The translations under genes were made by a program, and so were the position numbers. Positions 36,060-47,000 of a stretch of 64,000 nt of DNA are shown one piece after another. The first letter of the stretch is position 1. Each line of letters begins with the position of its first letter. The DNA is from Symbiodinium natans. Its lineage: Eukaryota > Sar > Dinophyceae > Suessiales > Symbiodiniaceae. The stretch spans positions 665,855 through 729,854 of the forward strand of contig CAJNDS010000114.1 in NCBI GenBank assembly GCA_905221605.1, read 5' to 3'. The notes beneath the pieces were generated by a model. The model saw only the letters and a list, made by a program, of their open reading frames with translations, ran no database searches and was not told the DNA's origin.

Positions 36060-39000
36060 AAAATAATGATAATACAAATGATAATAATAATAATTATTAT
36101 TATCATGATAATAATAAGGAGCTCCGCCAAACTCTGCCGGTGGCCGCTCTGCTTCGGCCGTGGCCTCAGTTTAGGGTTTAGGGTTTAGGGTTTAGGTTTT
36201 TTTAGGGTTTAGGGTTTAGGGTTTAGGGTGGTTCTGGGGGAGTGCGGGGCGAAGGGGTTTAGTTCGGCATGTTGCTGAAAGGCCCTACCCTGTCCTATTC
36301 TCCCTACAGTCAAGCCACACACCCTCACCCTAAACCCTAAACCCTAGAAGCCGAACTGCCCGATGAAGCGGCACGGACCCCTAAACCACACACAGCCCGA
36401 GTGTTTAAGGAGGGACCCCTAGAAGGGACCGAAGGGACCCTTAATCGTACTCCCCTGTATAACCCCTATATATATATATGTACATATATATATATATATA
36501 ACCTTATACAGCCCCTGTAGGCATAAGTGGCCCTTAAAGAACCCCCTAAAGTTCCTTATAGGGGTCCCTCCTTTCGTCCCTTGAACCCTAAACCCTAGCC
36601 CTAAACCCTAAACCCCAAACCCCAAACCCTAAACCCTAAACCCCTCAGTCCCTTTCGAGGGTGCCATGCAGAGCCTTACATTTTGAGCATCCCCAGGCAG
36701 GACTGGGACGAGTGGGACCGGGTCCGGGCGACAGCTGTGGAACCTGGAAGCACGCAACCATCGTCAGGCCCGTTGGTCTGGGGTTTAGGGTCTAGGGGAA
36801 AAATTTGGGGGTTTAGGGTTCAGGGTTTAGGGTTAGGGTTTAGGGTTTAGGGTTTAGGGTTCAGGGTTTAGGGATGTGAGGTTGATTATGGTTTATGGAT
36901 TTTGCCCCTGGAGCTGAACATTCCCTCAATTGCGGACGTATCCCTGAAACTATGTAGGGGTCCTCTGAACGAGTAAGACACATGCTTTCATTCAAGGGTA
37001 TTGGGCTTTCTGGGTGATGTTCGGGATGCATCGAGCGCCGGTGACAGAAGAAGAGTCCAGGGGCGACTTTCCGACACTGCAAACAGCTCACCAAAGCAAG
37101 GATCCGGACCAGCGCAGGCTTAAACCAAGCAATGTTTGCATCCACTTGTGCACAGCTTGTCGCGGTTCCCATTATGAGTAATATTTACGTAATATAGAGA
37201 TCTATACAGTGAGATCTATATATAAATATGTATTTATTTCCAGTTACTTATTTATTCATATGTGTACTATTATTTGTAGTTGTATATATGTTTTTGCTGT
37301 ATATTTATATTAATATTTATACTTATATATATATATATATTGATATATACTGATTTATTTACATTTATATTTATATTTATATGTATATATATATATATAT
37401 AAAACTGTATGTATTCATGTTCATATTTGTATGTATATTTATTTTCTATCTATATTTATATTTATATTTATATATATATATATATTTATTTATTTATATT
37501 TATATTTTTTATATTTGTATTTGTATTTATATTTATATTCATATCTATATTTATATTTATATTTATATTTATACTTATATATGTTGATATTTATATCTAT
37601 ATTTGCATTTACATTTAGATTTACATTTCTATTTACATTTATGTTTACACTCATTTGTTTGTTTTCTTAATGGGTGATTTGTAAAAGTTAAAAATGGCCT
37701 GCACCGCAGCTAGGCGCTGACGGAGCCATCTGTGGGTCGAGTCGACCAGGGACTGCTTGTCGAAGACCGACGCGGCTGCTGAGATGCAGTTTAGGCTTTG
37801 GGGTTTGGGGTTTGGGGTTTAGGGTTACATGTGTCCCCGATGCGGCGCCTTGCGAGAATTTCGAGACCCGAGCACGGTCCCATGGTTCAGGGTTTAGGGT
37901 TACTTAGCAGTCGTTGAGACCCTAAACCCTAAACCCTAAACCCTAAACCCTAAACCCTAAACCCTAAACCCTAAACCCTAAACCCTAAACCCTAAACCCT
38001 AAACCCTAAACCCGAAACAAACCCTCAGCTCATCACGGCCTTGGTGCACTGCCGGCTTTGAAGTTGAGCTGAGGTCGCTCCTGGCTTGGGTCTGCCCGGG
38101 ACTGTCAGGCATGGCTGTGCGCGAATGAGGAAAAGGGCCGCAGCGCAAATGGGTTTAGGGTTTCGGGTTTAGGGTTTAGGGGGTCTAGGGTTTAGGGGTT
38201 GTAGGGTTTCGGGTCTAGGTTTTTTGGGTTCAGAGGATGACAATCAAGGTACAAGATGCTCTGATGTCTGGGGGTTTTAGGGTTTAGGGTTTAGGGTCAG
38301 CATGTATCTGACTTGCCTGGTGGCATCGGCCAGGCCCTGTTCTTCCGTGCAGAACCTTCTAACGGTAGTTTGATGGGCCCCTCAGATGTCCCTTACCTCC
38401 GTTAAAGGGTGCTGATGTACGGGCCGGTATGTAAGGGGTCCCTTCATAAGGGCCCATACTAAGGAGTATGGACCATGAAACTACCCTAAATCCTAAACCC
38501 TAAACCCTAATCAAACCCTAAACCTTAAACCCTAAACCCTAAACCCTAAACCCTAAGAAACATCGGTTCCTGCGGTTGCCAAGCTGAGGAGAGGAGTGGT
38601 CTCCTGGGGCGTTGACAGGCCTCTGAAGACTCTTGCCAGGCGTCTACCTGCAGAGGTTTTCTGTTAGGGTTTAGGGTTTAGGGTTTAGGGTTTAGGGTTT
38701 AGGGTTTAGGGTTTAGGGTTTAGGGTTTAGGGTTTAGGGTTTAGGGTTTAGGGTTTAGGGTTTAGGGGATTTCCATGTCAGTGTGCAACTTGCTGTCTTA
38801 GCTGGAATTTGTCATTCCGAAAGCCGCTGAGCGTTTGCTCGCCAGGTTAATGCCGACTCCCGGGCTTCGGCACATTGCGCCCAGCTGTCGATTTTGCATA
38901 TTCAATTTGTTGTTTGTCATTTTTGCCTGCTTGTGACTAGTATTCTTCTAGTTTACTGTTATTATTATGATGATGATCTTCTTCTTGTTGGTATTTCTAC

Positions 39001-39840
39001 TATTGTTATGAGTGTTATTTAGTTCTACATATATATATATATATATATATATTCAAGCAACAGAGCTCCAGAGTGTTCGTGGTAGTACAGGACTTCAGCT
39101 GTAGCTGAACAGCAGAACAGTTGGACTCCGAACTCCTTCGCCCCGCCCCCAAAGGCCCAAAAGCGTGCGGAGACCCTGAGGTCAAGTCTGCCATCCCTGG
39201 CATGCACAACATCATGACGGCGCGCGGTCCAAGTACTTTGCCCGACAGGGTTCCGCACGACAAAGCTGAAGGGCCGAGTGTGATGGGTTGCCCTCTGTAC
39301 TACCGCCCCCTAGGTTCCCATAATTAAGGCGATTTAGGGATAATTAAGCCTAATTAAGGTTATTTAAGGGGGGAATCTAGGGGGGGTAGTATAGGGGGCC
39401 CAGCGACATTCCCAGCAAGAAGCAACAGTAAACGTCAACAACAGGTATAGCAGCACCAAGCTACTGCAAGGATGATAATCGTGGTGGTCATAATGCCCCC
39501 TCATACTAACAGTCCTTAATAGGGATTCTAGTACCCCCTATGGTATTCCCCCAGACAGTGAGAATAACCTTCATTCGGGTTGACCCGCAGCGGGCCGCTA
39601 ACAGTCTTTAATGGGGTTTGTAATTGGGGCGGGGCGGGTACGAGAATCCCTATTAGGGACTGTTAGTATAAGGGGGAACATCCCAAACGATAACAGTCAA
39701 TCGGAGGGAACCCTAAACCCTAAACCCTAAACCCGAAACCCTAAACCCTAAACCCTAAACCCTAAACCCTAAACCCTTCTGATTTTGAGAGGGCTTGCTG
39801 CTCTTCTTTGCGGTGAATCTGTGGCCGCCTCGGCTCTGCG
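36060..39840 (-). CDS. Unidentified minus-strand gene (partial)
   Basis: Exon-like pieces on the minus strand: 39775-39840 ([20 protein letters not shown] then RR; acceptor GTGCAG, donor GTTTAG of a telomeric block), joined in phase 0 to 38585-38647 ([20 protein letters not shown]); ~38295-38350; ~38020-38120 (holds [16 protein letters not shown]); and 37699-37775 ([20 protein letters not shown] then LAAVQ, GC donor). The last looks most protein-like. No family recognised, and neither end of the gene is found. It converges with the OSCA gene. Confidence 0.4.
36400..36600. mobile_element. TIR element, GGAGGGACCCC family
   Basis: Ends AAGGAGGGACCCCTAGAAGG and AGGGGTCCCTCCTTTCGTCC are inverted around CCCTATATATA runs. 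Related halves lie at 35205-35285 and 53815-53945. Confidence 0.6.
37190..37680. repeat. AT-rich TATATTTATATT simple sequence
   Basis: About 480 bp of TTATATTTATA variants and TA runs. Ile/Tyr/Phe open frames here are artefacts. Confidence 0.9.
38664..38764 (+). repeat. Perfect TTTAGGG array, about 14 units
   Basis: Pure heptamer tract in a minus-strand intron or spacer. Confidence 0.95.
39290..39405. mobile_element. TIR element, CTACTACCCCC family (39.3 kb copy)
   Basis: Ends TGTACTACCGCCCCCTAGG and CTAGGGGGGGTAGTATAG with inner TAAGCCTAATTAAGGT text shared with 60180-60296. Confidence 0.7.
39493..39686. mobile_element. Nested or tandem MITE, GGGATGTTCCCC family
   Basis: Left end ATGCCCCCTCATACTAACAG and right end CTGTTAGTATAAGGGGGAAC with an extra half-element in the centre, so about twice the normal ~97 bp. 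Confidence 0.65.
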
Positions 39841-40225
39841 CTGCACCCGAAATCTCAAGAGTTTTAAGGGAGTTGATCCTTTTGGGGTTTAGGGTTTAGG
39901 GTTTAGGGTTTAGGGTTTAGGGTTTAGGGTTTAGGGTTTAGGGTTTAGTAACCTCAGGGTCCATCTAGGCAAAGTAGGAGTCTGATTTCTTGCCATAAAA
40001 CCCATTGAAAGTGGTAGGTCATCTTCAATTTTCTTCTCGTGGTTTTTGCTACAAACAATGTTGTTACTTGTTTCATCATCAGTGTTTGATTGTGATACTT
40101 GATGGTGAACACTGTTGTCATTCTTATTGTATGACTGTGAGCATTGGTTCCTTTTTGTATCGTTCTTGTTACCACTACTTTTATTCTTTGTTTTTTGCTA
40201 TGTGATTTTTGGCCTTGATGTTTGG

Positions 40226-40321
40226 GATGTTCCCCCTTATACTAACAGTCCTTAATAGGGACTGTAGTACCCCCTTTTATATCCCTATTAAGGCCTGTTA
40301 GTCTAAGGGGGAACATCCCAA
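40226..40321. mobile_element. MITE, TTGGGATGTTCCCC family (40.2 kb copy)
   Basis: Near-perfect inverted ends TTGGGATGTTCCCCCTTATA and TCTAAGGGGGAACATCCCAA. Outside, CTTGATGT on the left resembles CTTGTTAT on the right. Confidence 0.8.
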
Positions 40322-40409
40322 CTTGTTATCGTGATTGTTGCTGTTGTTGATGGCCGTGCTCATTGTTGATCCTTGGGTGCATCCTACTGGTATCCTTGGG
40401 GTGTGTGCC

Positions 40410-40511
40410 TTGGGATGCTCCCCCTTATATTAGCAGCTCCTTATTTGGGATTATACTAGGGGGTATTATCATCCCTATTAAGGGCTGTTAGTATGAGGGG
40501 GAACATCCCAA
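40410..40511. mobile_element. MITE, TTGGGATG family with 7/8-bp target duplication
   Basis: Ends TTGGGATGCTCCCCCTTATA and ATGAGGGGGAACATCCCAA. Flanks TGTGTGCC and TATGTGCC match at seven of eight bases. Confidence 0.8.
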
Positions 40512-40595
40512 TATGTGCCCCCCCCCCCCCCCCCCCCAGTGTAGGCTTCAAGCTGTACAGACCGACAAACCCTAAACCCTAAACCCTAAACCCTA

Positions 40596-40680
40596 AACCG
40601 TCAAGCCTTCGAGGCTGACAGCAGCGGTACCAGCAAGCTTTCAAGTCGAGCTGCCGAACAGCTTGAAGGCATGCCCGCAT
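40596..40680 (+). CDS. Possible EF-hand exon
   Basis: Reads QAFEADSSGTSKLSSRAAEQ then LEGMPA. A loop EADSSGTSKLSS is EF-hand-like though it lacks the final Glu. It lies a few kb upstream of the MscS exons. Splice edges unclear. Confidence 0.4.
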
Positions 40681-40974
40681 GAGTTGGGGGGGCTGTTGGT
40701 CTTTACTACTACTTGCGTAAGGACCCGCAAAATTTATAATATATTCCTCCTTATCATAAGGGCAATATAGGGATTTTCTTTTTTTTTTTTTTGGGGGGGG
40801 GGGGGGGGGTGGGGTGGGGGTTCTTAAGCAAATGGCACTCGTAGTTTAGGATGTCTTGGCCCTTGGAAGGTTTAATGTTAACATCAGGCTCGAGGGGTGA
40901 ATCTCAGAAAGGCTTTCTGGGCACAGAGATCTGCAGAGCCAAATCACCGAGGACAGCTGTTGTGCTCAGGGCAC

Positions 40975-41052
40975 CTATACGAACAGTCCTGAATAGGGAT
41001 AAAAAGTACCCCCTATTATAATCCCGACTAAGGACTGTTGAGTCTAAGGGGG
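40975..41052. mobile_element. Degenerate MITE of the TTGGGATG family
   Basis: CCTATACGAACAGTCCTGAA...GGACTGTTGAGTCTAAGGGG, about 78 bp, with the outermost bases lost on the left. Confidence 0.55.
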
Positions 41053-41370
41053 AACCCCAAGGTACCAGAAAGGAAGGAAGGAAGCAACCCTAAACCCTAA
41101 ACCCTAAACCCTAAACCCTAAACCCTAAGGTCGAGAACTCAAACTTAACCTTGCTAGGGCCGCGTGATGGTCGGCGGCCCTACTCGGAGGGTCATGGCAC
41201 TTATTAAACCAATTCCAGCGGTACTTTTTACCCACTTATAAGCCCCTTAAGTGCCCGAAACCCTAAACCCTAAACCCTAAACCCTAATATCGTTATTACT
41301 GTACTTCTGGGTAAGAAGTACCATGAACCTCCAAAGGGCCATAATCCAAGCCCTCTGGGCCAGGCCATGG

Positions 41371-41425
41371 ATCCCGATGGCAACGGCATCCTCACAGGCA
41401 CGGAGCTGGAGAGCCTTGGCAGGCT
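41371..41425 (+). CDS. EF-hand exon upstream of the MscS domain
   Basis: After CCAG the frame reads AMDPDGNGILTGTELESLGR. The loop DPDGNGILTGTE is a canonical Ca2+-binding EF-hand. It is directly preceded (~41183-41339) by a CTTGGAGGTTC-family TIR element. It probably belongs to the MscS-type channel gene. Confidence 0.65.
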
Positions 41426-41710
41426 AGGACCCTAAACCCTAAACCCTAAAAACCCATAAACCCTGTAAACCCTATAAACCCTAAAACCCTACAAACCCTA
41501 CAAACCCTATAAACCCTATAAACCCGATAAGCCCCATAAACCCTATAAACCACATAAACCCTAAACCCTGCCATGGGATCCTTCTGACTGGATCCATCCC
41601 CTCGCAGCCGAGGACTGTGGTCGAAAAGCTGTCAATCCAGCTGCTGTCGGTGCTTTGCATGCAAAGATCTCTTCCGCCGAGCCGCTGCTGTGAGTGCAAT
41701 CTTGTTGGGA

Positions 41711-41828
41711 GGTTGCCCCCTTTTTCTAACAGCTCCGTCATAGGGATTCTAGTGCCCCCATAAGTTAAATCCCTAGTTAAATCCCTATTGAGGCGCTGGT
41801 TAGTAGAAGGGGGGGCGACTATCCCAAG
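41711..41828. mobile_element. MITE abutting an exon (41.7 kb)
   Basis: A diverged TTGGGATG-family element (TTGGGAGGTTGCCCCC ... GGGGGGGCGACTATCCCAA). The word GCAATC occurs just before it and just after it. The following exon starts within a few bases of its right end, so the element appears to supply the AG 3' splice site. Confidence 0.55.
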
Positions 41829-41923
41829 AGCAATCCGTCGAGGTGGTGATCTACCTGGAGACCGGCCTGTTTGGGCTGAGCGCCCTCGCGAAGCCGAAGG
41901 ACTACGAGGCTGCTGTGTTTCAG
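41829..41923 (+). CDS. Exon of the MscS-type gene (N-terminal part)
   Basis: Reads QSVEVVIYLETGLFGLSALA then KPKDYEAAVFQ. A conserved family match is not evident, but the reading is open, protein-like and flanked by AG and telomeric sequence. Confidence 0.5.
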
Positions 41924-41989
41924 GGTTAGGGTTTAGGGGTATCGGCTTTAGGTTTAGGGTTTAGGGTTTAGGGTGATTGCTTCGCGCGC

Positions 41990-42850
41990 ACTCTTCTCTT
42001 CAAGTCTCCACTGCTCCAAGCCAGGTGGGATTAGGATTCCTCCCTCTTCTTCTTGCGACTAGACTTATTCTTATTCTTGCCTTCGCAACGTTCGTATTGA
42101 TTTTTGGTTCCATTGTAGCGTGAGAATGTTGTCTGTTGCCATTTGGGAGATGCACTGCCATCTGGAAGCCAGCGTGGCTTCACACTTATTAAGTTTGACC
42201 ACAAATCCTGATTTGGGTGTTTATAGTTTCCACTAGCATGAACCACTCTGCCGTTTGACACTGTGCATTATAGAATTCACCAGTGATTTCTTCTTTGTTA
42301 ATTGCTACTTCATTCTTTGTTCTGTCCTCTTTGGTGTACTCATTGTCTGTGAGACTCTCTGTGAGACAAGTATTGTTTTCTGACATGTGCAAGAAAGTTG
42401 CTGTAGTATTATTGGTTGGTCGTATGCTATGTGTTGTTGCTTATTTCGCAGTTTACTGTTGCTGCTGTTGCTTGTTATCATTACTTTCCTCTTGTTAACT
42501 ACGCACCAATCACTCACGAGTCTGGCTTTTCGTTTTACAGTGAGATTCGGTATTATACATGTATCGATAAGTTTTAAAGCTTGTTTTAGGTTGTGCCAAT
42601 ATACGGTGCCATTGGTTGTTCCAAAATGTTCGGTTTGGTAGTTTGGTATTGTGTTCTTTGCTGACCATTGTTTTGCTATTAGTACTCCCGTCCGCGTATT
42701 CTTGGTAAGTGTCCGTATCAATCATGGTTTCCGTTGCGTTTCATATTGTCGAATGTGCTTATGGTAGACTAAACCTCTTGTACTGTTGTTCATCAGTATC
42801 ATTGGTGCTTGCTGCAAGTATCGTAAAGTACTTGTGTTGCTAAAGTCTTG
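41990..42850. other. AT-rich segment without recognised gene
   Basis: Lacks telomeric blocks and has overlapping open frames on both strands, the longest 42305-42721 (-). The composition is uniformly AT-rich and the peptides have no recognisable domain. It could be an inserted non-coding segment or a decayed gene. Confidence 0.4.
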
Positions 42851-42946
42851 GGATGTTCGCCTTTCTACTAGCAGTCCTGAATCGGGATTACAGTGCCCCC
42901 TATTATGATCCCTACCAAGGACTGCTAGTATAAGGGGGAACATCCC
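42848..42946. mobile_element. MITE, TTGGGATG family (42.85 kb copy)
   Basis: Ends TTGGGATGTTCGCCTTTCTA and TATAAGGGGGAACATCCC. It separates the AT-rich segment from the next telomeric blocks. Confidence 0.75.
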
Positions 42947-44040
42947 TAACCCTAAACCCTAGACCAAAAACCCGAAACCAAAAAAACCCTAAACGGTATT
43001 CGTTCTGAGCATCCCGAAGATCTGACAGATTCAAAGAAACGTGAAGCCTGGGCCCAGCAATGCACCCCCCAAAAACCAAAAGACTCTGGAACCAAAGAAT
43101 CAGTTGGAGACCTAACCCTAAACCCTAGACCCTAGACCCTGAACCCTGAACCCTGAACCCTACACAGAAAAGAGGGTTTTCGAATGATGAATGAGGCTCT
43201 ACGGGCTGGAAGCGATTAGGGACTTTCCCTGGAATCCAAATGGGCATTTCCCAAAATAGGGGTGCCCCTTTTTTCCCCCAAATAGAATAGAATCCCCGTA
43301 AAGGGACCCCCTAAAAGCCCCTATTGTCGGAAACCCCTCCAAATAGTGGTTTGTGGCCCGCAATTCTGCACAGCTTCTTCTAGCAACTCTCTCCGAAGAA
43401 CCTCTGCAGTGCTTCTTCTGGCTGCGCTGCTCTGAACTCCAAACGAGCTGGTATGAAGACTTGCTGCTTTTGGGTTGTTTAGGGTTGTTTAGCGTTTTAG
43501 AGCAGTCGTAGACCCCCAGTGATCGATAGCTAAATCATTTGCTCCTGATTTACCCGTGCGAGTGCCCAAAGCCCTAATCCCAAGCAACCCCTAAGTTTGC
43601 AAAATCCTCAGAATATTGAGAAGTCTCTGCCCCCAGAAGGGGGCCCAGCGAGACGGCAAACAGCAGGATCCCTAAATCCTAAACACTAAACCCTAAACCC
43701 TAAACCCTATTGGCAGCTCAATCATCTGCTCCTGATCTACACCCCAAACAGGCCTAAACCTGAAGGACTCCCCATAGCTCGAGGAGCGTCCGTTGTGATT
43801 TTCGCGCGGGGCCACTATTACGCAAATTGTCGGAACTACTTCCATTTATTTTCCGGTACTCGTTAATCTGACCGTTTGCACTGCCTGATCGTGCCTGCTA
43901 TTGCTAGTCAATTGTTGTTCTCTTTGCGTCTGCATGGTTCGTCATGCGTATCTGAATTCGGGTTTAGGGTTTAGGGTTTAGGGTTGAGGGTTTAGGGTTT
44001 AGGGTTTAGGGTTTAGGGCACCAGCGTGCCAGTTGGCCAG

Positions 44041-47000
44041 GCGGATGGCGATGATGCCTGGGGCCGAGGGGAGTCGGCTTGACATGCGTCATCAAACCAC
44101 CGGGCCCATGGGAGGTGCACGAAAGTACGTAGCTTGTAGGGAAAACCCTAAACCCTAAACCCTAAACCCTAAACCCTAAACCCTAAACCCTAAACCCTAA
44201 ACCCTAAACCCTAAACCCTAAACCCTAAACCTTAACCTCTACAGTTTTGAGATCAAGGTCATCGACTCATACTGGAGGACTGATACGTCGCGAAGAGCGC
44301 CGCACCTGTAGCGAGCCTGTTGCGCCGCAGTTGCACTCTCTGTCTCCACGGGGTCCAGAGTCCAGAGTGTCAACTTTTGACAAGAGTTTGACTACTGGAG
44401 GCTTGCAGTAAACTCCAGAAAACTGGAACATGGTTCAAGTGTGATTAGAGCTGGGATTCCGTTTAGTATACCTTTTCGGGGTATGGGGATACGGATGTTC
44501 CAACTTTTTGGAGTTTACTGCAGCAGCCAGTGCCATGCTTGCCTAAACCCTAAACCCTAAACCCTAAACCCTAAACCCTAAACCCTAAACCCTAAACCCT
44601 AAACCCTAAACCCTAAACCCCTAAACCCCTAAACCCCTAAACCCCTAAACCCCTAAACCCTATGTTCTCCACATCTGGGGACCAGGAGCGTGGACCGCAA
44701 GCTGGTCAAGGCTGTCGTTCTCAGCGTCCTCTTGCCTTGGCCTCAGAGCATCGTTCGAGTTTAGGGTTTAGGGTTTAGGGTTTAGGGTTTAGGGTTTAGG
44801 GTTCAGGATTTAGGGTTTAGGGTTAGGGTGATCCCTCCCAAGAGAGAGGATCACGCCCCCAGAGGCATCTAGGCCCTTCTTTGAACCTCGATAGGCGCCC
44901 AAGCTCAAAAAGCTCCCGAAACCCAGGATCCCTTGAAACGTTTAGGGTTTAGGGTTTGGGGTTCAGGGTTTAGGGTTTAGGGTTTTTGGTTTAGTTTTTG
45001 GTTTAGGGTGCTCCTGAAAAAAAAGCGCCCCAAGCTCCGTCACCTCTTGGACTCCTTCAAAGCACCCAGGCTACCAGGGCAAGTCTTGAAGCCCCTTTGA
45101 AAGTGCTTTAAAAACCTCACCAAAGCTCCCTTGAAGTTGTTGGCCCACTGAAAAAAGCCCTAAACCCGAAACCCTGAACCCTAAACCCTAAACCCTAAAC
45201 CACCCTTAGGCATGCCGTGATTCTCTTGTCCACCATCTCGGGAATCCTGCGGACGATGGGCTTATCTCCCAAGCCCAGACCTGAGCTCCAAGGGTTTAGG
45301 GTTTAGGGTTTTAGGGTTTAGGGTTTTGGGTTTTGGGTTTAGGGGTTTAGGGTTATAGGGTTTTAGGGTTTTAGGGTTTTAGGTTTTTAGGGGTTTAGGG
45401 TTTTAGGGTTTTAGGGTTTTAGGGTTTTAGGGTTTTAGGGTTTTAGGGTTTTCGGGTTTTCGGGTTTTAGGGTTTTAGGGTTTTAGGGTTTTAGGGTTTT
45501 AGGGTTTTAGGGTTTTAGGGTTTTAGGGTTTTAGGGTTTTAGGGTTTTAGGGTTTTTAGGGTTTTTAGGGTTTTGGGGTTTTAGGGTTTGAGGGTTTGAG
45601 GGTTTGAGGGTTTTGTGTTTGGGGTCAAGGAGTTGCGTTTATGGAGGGGGGTTTCGACCTAGAGATTTCAGCGGTTTGGGAGTTGAAGGGCTTTGGGGCG
45701 TGAGGGCATTCCCAGAGACTCCAAAACCCCTGAACCCAAGGGGCTTTGGAGTCTCTGGGTTCAAGGGTTTAGGGTTTCAGTTCTGGATCCTGGTTGGGTC
45801 TCCGTGGGAGGTCCTTTCAGAGGGATCCTTCTGCCATTAGGCATCGAAGGCAAATCCTTCCCCTAAACCCTAAACCCTAAAACCCTAAAACCCTGAAACC
45901 CTGAAACCCTTAAACCCTTAAACCCTGAAACCCTGAAACCCTTAAACCCTAAAACCCTACAACCCTGAAACCCTGAAACCCTAAAGCCCTGAAGCCCTAA
46001 AGCCTTAAAACCCCTAAAAACCCTATAAAACCCTAAAAGCCCTAAAACCCTAAAAGCCCTAAAGCTCTAAAAGCCCTGAAGCCCTAAAACCCTAAAGCCC
46101 TGAAGCCTCCTGATCCTGCTAGGAGCATCCTGGCCCTGGGAGGGGTCAGCGGCCTGGCCTTCGGCTTGGCCTCGCAAAACCTGGTGGGGAACTTCATGTC
46201 AGGCGCGCTGCGCACGAAGGACATCTTTGGGGCTTAGGGTAGTGGAACAATCTAGGGATTTAGGGGTGTATAGGGTTTGGGGAATTTAGGGGTTTAGGGG
46301 TGTGTGTAGGGTTTGGGGAGTTCAGGGGTTTGGGGGATGGGTGTGTGCAGAACTTCGTGCGCAGTGAGCAGCGCGCAGGCATCTTGCTGATCGTCCAAGC
46401 CTGAGCTTGTTTTCCGCGGAACGGGGCCCTAAAACCTAAACCCTAAACCCTAAACCCTAAACCCTAAACCCTAAACCCTAAACCCTAAACCCAGTGTGGT
46501 CTGGGGTCTGGGCACCCTGGGTGCTGTACCAGTGGGCAATAGAGGAGTGCTGTCACACAGAGCGTCTGCAAGCTTAGAGTGCTCTTCTAGATGGGTTTAG
46601 GGTTTAGGGTTTAGGGTTTGGCATCCATTACCCAGCATTGTAATTGGTAGTTTTCGTTCTGTGCCATCGCCCGTCGACGCTCAACAAGACTCTTTTCAGA
46701 AGTCACATCCGCCCAGTGGGAAAATCAGTGGGTGTCGATGGGTGTCGCTTCTTGCTTCTGATGTTCGTTGGCCACGTGGGGTACCCGAGCAGGCGGTTTA
46801 GCAACGGTTGCCGGAAGCTACCAAAACACATGTTTACTTCAACCTTCAACATACCTGCGTTTGGGTCTTCAATGGTCTTTAGTTGGGATGTTCCCCCCTT
46901 CTACTAACAGTCCTTATTAGGGATTCTCGTACCCCCTATGATAATCCCTCTTAAGGACTGCTAGCATAAGGGGGAACATCCCAAGTCTTTAGGGCCTAGC

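Noticed and set aside
37830-37895. Zinc ribbon ([11 protein letters not shown]) on the plus strand
   Set aside because: Only one Cys pair, no second pair nearby, and neighbouring pieces read better on the minus strand.
42305-42721. 138-codon minus-strand ORF as a gene
   Set aside because: AT-rich stretch with overlapping open frames on both strands and no recognisable domain or splice context.
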